From positions 1-8,422 of the forward strand of contig JBIKMV010000124.1 in assembly GCA_044359055.1 (NCBI GenBank): DNA of 8,422 nucleotides. Direction: 5' to 3'. The position numbers and the translations under genes are program-made. Source of the DNA: CAMDMI01 sp044359055. Its GTDB lineage: Bacteria > Bacteroidota > Bacteroidia > Cytophagales > Flexibacteraceae. Under the pieces are notes generated by a model, which had not been told where the DNA came from, did not search any database, and saw only the letters and a list, made by a program, of their open reading frames with translations. Shown here in pieces: positions 5,933-8,422 of the stretch. Positions within the stretch are counted from its first letter, which is position 1, and every line of letters starts with the position of its first letter.

Positions 5933-7069
5933 TCATGATTGCATGAGGGGCTGACAAATAAAGTCAATTTTTTCCTCATCCAGTTCGGTGTGCATGGGCA
6001 GCGACAAGACCGATGCGCAGAGACCATTCGACACCGGAAATGCTCCTTCCCCATAACCCAGATAGTGGTATCCTTCCTGCATGTGGAGTGGCTTCGGATA
6101 GTAGATCATCGATTGTATTCCACTCATTTCCAGCTGCTTTTTGATTTTGTCCCGGTCTGCCGGCACTTCCGTCCGGATGGTGTACTGATGAAATACATGG
6201 GTAGAACGGTGGTCCCTTTCCGGAATGATAATCCCTGAAATGCCTTTCAGCTTGCTGTCATAATGAGAAGCGGCCTTTTGCCTTGCTGCAATAAAATCGT
6301 CCAGATGCCGGAGTTTTACCTCCAGAATGGCTGCCTGCAGGGTATCGAGCCGGGAATTGACACCAATTCTTTCGTAACGGTATTTTGTGCTCTGCCCGTG
6401 GTTGCAGATTTTCCTGATTTTTTCAGCCAGAATAGAATCTCTGGTCGTAAGGGCACCGCCATCGCCCATGCAGCCCAGATTTTTGGAGGGGAAAAAACTG
6501 GTGGTTCCGATATGGCCGATAGTACCCAGTTTTTTCCCTGAATATTTTCCCGAATTCCACTGAGCGCCAATGGCCTGCGCATTGTCTTCGATTACAAAAA
6601 GGCCATGTTTCTGTGCGATTTCCATAATGGCATCCATATCACAGGCCTGACCAAAAAGGTGCACCGGTACAATGGCCCTGGTTTTCGGGCCGATTGCAGC
6701 TTCTGCTTTTTCAGGGTCGAGGTTGAAAGTTCCGGGAAGAACATCGGCAAAAACGGGTTTCAATCCCATCAGGGCAGCAGCCTCTGCTGCTGCCACATAG
6801 TTGAAGGCAGGCATCACCACTTCATCTCCCGGCTTCAGGTCAAGTGCGATGTAGGCTATCTGAAGGGCATCTGTGCCATTGGCGCAGGGGATAACCTCCT
6901 CGCAGCCGAGGTACCGGGCCAGATTTCCTGCAAATGATTTTACTTGAGCTCCCTGAATGAAATTGCCCGCATCCAGAACTTCCAGAATGGCGGCATCAAT
7001 CTCATGTTTCAGTCTTTTGTACTGTCCCTGAAGATCTACAATCGGCAGATTTTTCTGAATGATTTCCAA
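5933..7069 (-). CDS. DegT/DnrJ/EryC1/StrS-family sugar aminotransferase, WbpE-like
   Basis: This is a PLP-dependent cytoplasmic aminotransferase that converts a keto nucleotide-sugar to an amino sugar, for surface polysaccharide synthesis. The 378-aa length is typical. Visible motifs: VDLQGQY (11-17), CANGTDALQIAYIAL (62-76, cofactor phosphate binding), PGDEVVMPAFNYVAAAEA, IVPVHLFGQ (133-141), VIEDNAQAIGA (159-169, with D162 facing the pyridine nitrogen), SFFPSKNLGCMGDGGA (191-206) with the PLP Lys K196, and GVNSRLDTLQAAIL (236-249). As I remember P. aeruginosa WbpE (UDP-3-keto-GlcNAcA aminotransferase), these blocks are very similar, so a 3-amino sugar product is plausible. The partner genes wbpA, wbpB and wbpD are not in the window. 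The best start is TTG at 7069-7067, since no in-frame ATG lies between it and the preceding gene's stop 11 nt away. It is probably co-transcribed with the caspase-like gene. Confidence 0.94.
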   Translation of the reverse strand: MEIIQKNLPIVDLQGQYKRLKHEIDAAILEVLDAGNFIQGAQVKSFAGNLARYLGCEEVIPCANGTDALQIAYIALDLKPGDEVVMPAFNYVAAAEAAALMGLKPVFADVLPGTFNLDPEKAEAAIGPKTRAIVPVHLFGQACDMDAIMEIAQKHGLFVIEDNAQAIGAQWNSGKYSGKKLGTIGHIGTTSFFPSKNLGCMGDGGALTTRDSILAEKIRKICNHGQSTKYRYERIGVNSRLDTLQAAILEVKLRHLDDFIAARQKAASHYDSKLKGISGIIIPERDHRSTHVFHQYTIRTEVPADRDKIKKQLEMSGIQSMIYYPKPLHMQEGYHYLGYGEGAFPVSNGLCASVLSLPMHTELDEEKIDFICQPLMQS

Positions 7070-7080
7070 TGATTTGATGT

Positions 7081-8418
7081 TTAGTATTTGAATAGAATTT
7101 TGGTTTTGGAGCCCTGAATGACAGGGGTCTGCGAAAGTCCGTAATTCCTTCTGGCATAGTAGGGGACACCCTCGTTGTTGTCTGAAACTGCAGTGAAAAT
7201 TTCACCCAGTGAAACCTGACGGTCTTTATTGGTATCGGTATTCTGGTAGTCCTTCAAAGCCTTCAGGAGGTAAAAGGTAAACAGGCCATGCTTTTCTTCA
7301 TTGTGCCAGCAGCTCACTTCGCTTCCGGTGCAGGAGTTCATCAGGTTGGTATTTTTCATGCCTTCCTTTACCGGCTCCTTCGCCCTGATTACCATAGGAC
7401 TGATTTTTTCGAAAATTCCGGCCCCTGAAAAACAGGCATCCGAGAAAAGTGTGATGGATTTGGCCGGCATCGATTTCAGATTTTCATACAGAATATCCAG
7501 GCAGTAGCCCCCGTTTTCCATGTAGTTGGGATCTGCTTCTACGGGCACGAAATAGGCTTTGTTGTCTTTCAGGCCCGGCGCACCGTGTCCGGAATAGTAA
7601 ATCACCACATCCGAAATGTTCTGCTTTATGGTATTGAAAAGCCGCCCTTTGGGGTTTGAGCGGGTACCGAAAATGGTATTGAATTCTCCCAAAGTAGCAT
7701 TCTCATAATACAGAATATTGCCCTCCCTGAATCCAAGAACCTGCATGAGGTATTTTTTCACAGATCTTGCATCGTTGATGGCAAAATCTACCGGCTTTGC
7801 TTTGGTATAGGCTGTGTTGCCGATTACCACAGCAATTGCATCCTTGTTTACCGATTTCAGATTTGGGATATCACGGTCAACTTCCGATACAAAAACAGGA
7901 TCCTTCACAGGCTCGGGCTTTACGGGAACGGGTGGAGGAGCAGGGTCATTTTTGGGTTCCTGATTTCCGGTTTCCCTTACTACTTTGAAGCCAATCCGGG
8001 CCATTTGCCCTTTGGTATCTTTTGCTTTTATCCTAATGTCGTTGGATCCCGGTGCAAGCATTATATCGGCAAAAAACTCTCCTTTCTGATTCAGAACGGC
8101 TTCGGTTTCGTTTACAAATACTTCATAAATGCCGACCGAAGAGCCGATTACACCGGATACTTTTATCTTTTTTTCTTTGGTCCGGGCCGAAAAACCGGAT
8201 TCTTCGCTCAGTTCCGGTTGGGTAATCACTATTCTGGGGGCTTTGGCCGGAAGACCTGTTTCGCTCTCGTCTGCTGTGTGCGCGTCTTTTTTGTTGTCAA
8301 TTATATTGTCATCAGCCCCTAGCGTCATCAGGAAAAAGGTATTGAATTTGGACATGGCCTTTTTGTATTCATCGGTAAACTGAGGGTCGTTGCCTCCGGT
8401 TTCTTCGGTTTCGCTCAT
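7081..8418 (-). CDS. Caspase-like (C14, metacaspase/orthocaspase-type) peptidase with N-terminal beta-sandwich domain
   Basis: A 445-aa frame runs to the window edge. The ATG at 8418 is the first available start, but the frame stays open to the last base and no signal peptide is visible, so the true N-terminus may lie outside. Residues ~62-148 resemble a bacterial Ig-like/glucodextranase-B-type beta-sandwich (KIKVSGVIGSSVGIYEVFVN, then GEFFADIMLAPGSNDIRIKAKD). A Pro-rich linker (159-174) follows. Residues ~190-435 form the caspase p20-like domain: AIAVVIGNTAY (194-204), NDARSVKKYL, catalytic His H278 in YYSGHG, and catalytic Cys C329 in FSDACFSGAG. The Asp before the Cys (D327) matches the metacaspase DxCxSG pattern, which implies cleavage after Arg or Lys. 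An EF-hand-like loop, DTNKDRQVSLGE (395-406), has acidic/polar residues at ligand positions 1, 3, 5, 7, 9 and 12. Substrate and role are unknown. Confidence 0.88.
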   Translation of the reverse strand: MSETEETGGNDPQFTDEYKKAMSKFNTFFLMTLGADDNIIDNKKDAHTADESETGLPAKAPRIVITQPELSEESGFSARTKEKKIKVSGVIGSSVGIYEVFVNETEAVLNQKGEFFADIMLAPGSNDIRIKAKDTKGQMARIGFKVVRETGNQEPKNDPAPPPVPVKPEPVKDPVFVSEVDRDIPNLKSVNKDAIAVVIGNTAYTKAKPVDFAINDARSVKKYLMQVLGFREGNILYYENATLGEFNTIFGTRSNPKGRLFNTIKQNISDVVIYYSGHGAPGLKDNKAYFVPVEADPNYMENGGYCLDILYENLKSMPAKSITLFSDACFSGAGIFEKISPMVIRAKEPVKEGMKNTNLMNSCTGSEVSCWHNEEKHGLFTFYLLKALKDYQNTDTNKDRQVSLGEIFTAVSDNNEGVPYYARRNYGLSQTPVIQGSKTKILFKY

Positions 8419-8422
8419 GTCA

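Noticed and set aside
5933..8418. A caspase-based anti-phage defence system
   Set aside because: The neighbours are metabolic or glycan genes. There is no gasdermin, CHAT-TPR, nucleotide cyclase, reverse transcriptase or other defence sensor in the window.

Overview
The window looks like chromosomal DNA of a member of the Bacteroidota, probably an uncultured or environmental Bacteroidales or Sphingobacteriia-like lineage. The reasons are the moderate GC content, start codons without clear Shine-Dalgarno sequences, candidate TAnnTTTG promoter boxes, and a first gene whose C-terminal module I recognise from Bacteroidota coiled-coil proteins. I see no rRNA, tRNA, CRISPR array, transposase or phage gene. 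The species cannot be named from the sequence.

Layout: (1) Bases 3-512 (+) hold the 3' end of a coiled-coil protein that begins upstream of the window. (2) Bases 513-800 are non-coding and hold short direct repeats, a C11 homopolymer between two 14-bp repeats, and a candidate promoter. (3) Two overlapping plus-strand genes encode a WaaE/KdtX-like GT2 glycosyltransferase (801-1571) and an ADP-heptose:LPS heptosyltransferase-like GT9 enzyme (1555-2547). (4) Converging on them from the right is a minus-strand series, listed in transcription order: a caspase-like peptidase (8418-7081), a DegT/WbpE-type sugar aminotransferase (7069-5933), a NYN ribonuclease fused to a cold-shock domain (5748-4846), deoxyribose-phosphate aldolase deoC (4738-4100), and a multi-pass GT-C-type membrane glycosyltransferase (4054-2570).

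Four of the eight genes (GT2, GT9, GT-C and the sugar aminotransferase) fit assembly of surface glycan or lipopolysaccharide: nucleotide-sugar amination, cytoplasmic addition of core sugars, and lipid-linked sugar transfer on the far side of the membrane. DeoC is nucleoside catabolism. The NYN-CSD protein suggests RNA processing. The caspase homologue keeps its His/Cys dyad and has an EF-hand-like calcium loop. The caspase and aminotransferase genes are only 11 nt apart and probably co-transcribed. The NYN gene has its own upstream region with a perfect 9-bp inverted repeat and a candidate promoter.

I do not see a convincing new multi-gene system. The parts most worth a second look are the caspase architecture, the NYN-CSD fusion with its palindromic leader, and the C11 tract upstream of the glycosyltransferase pair.
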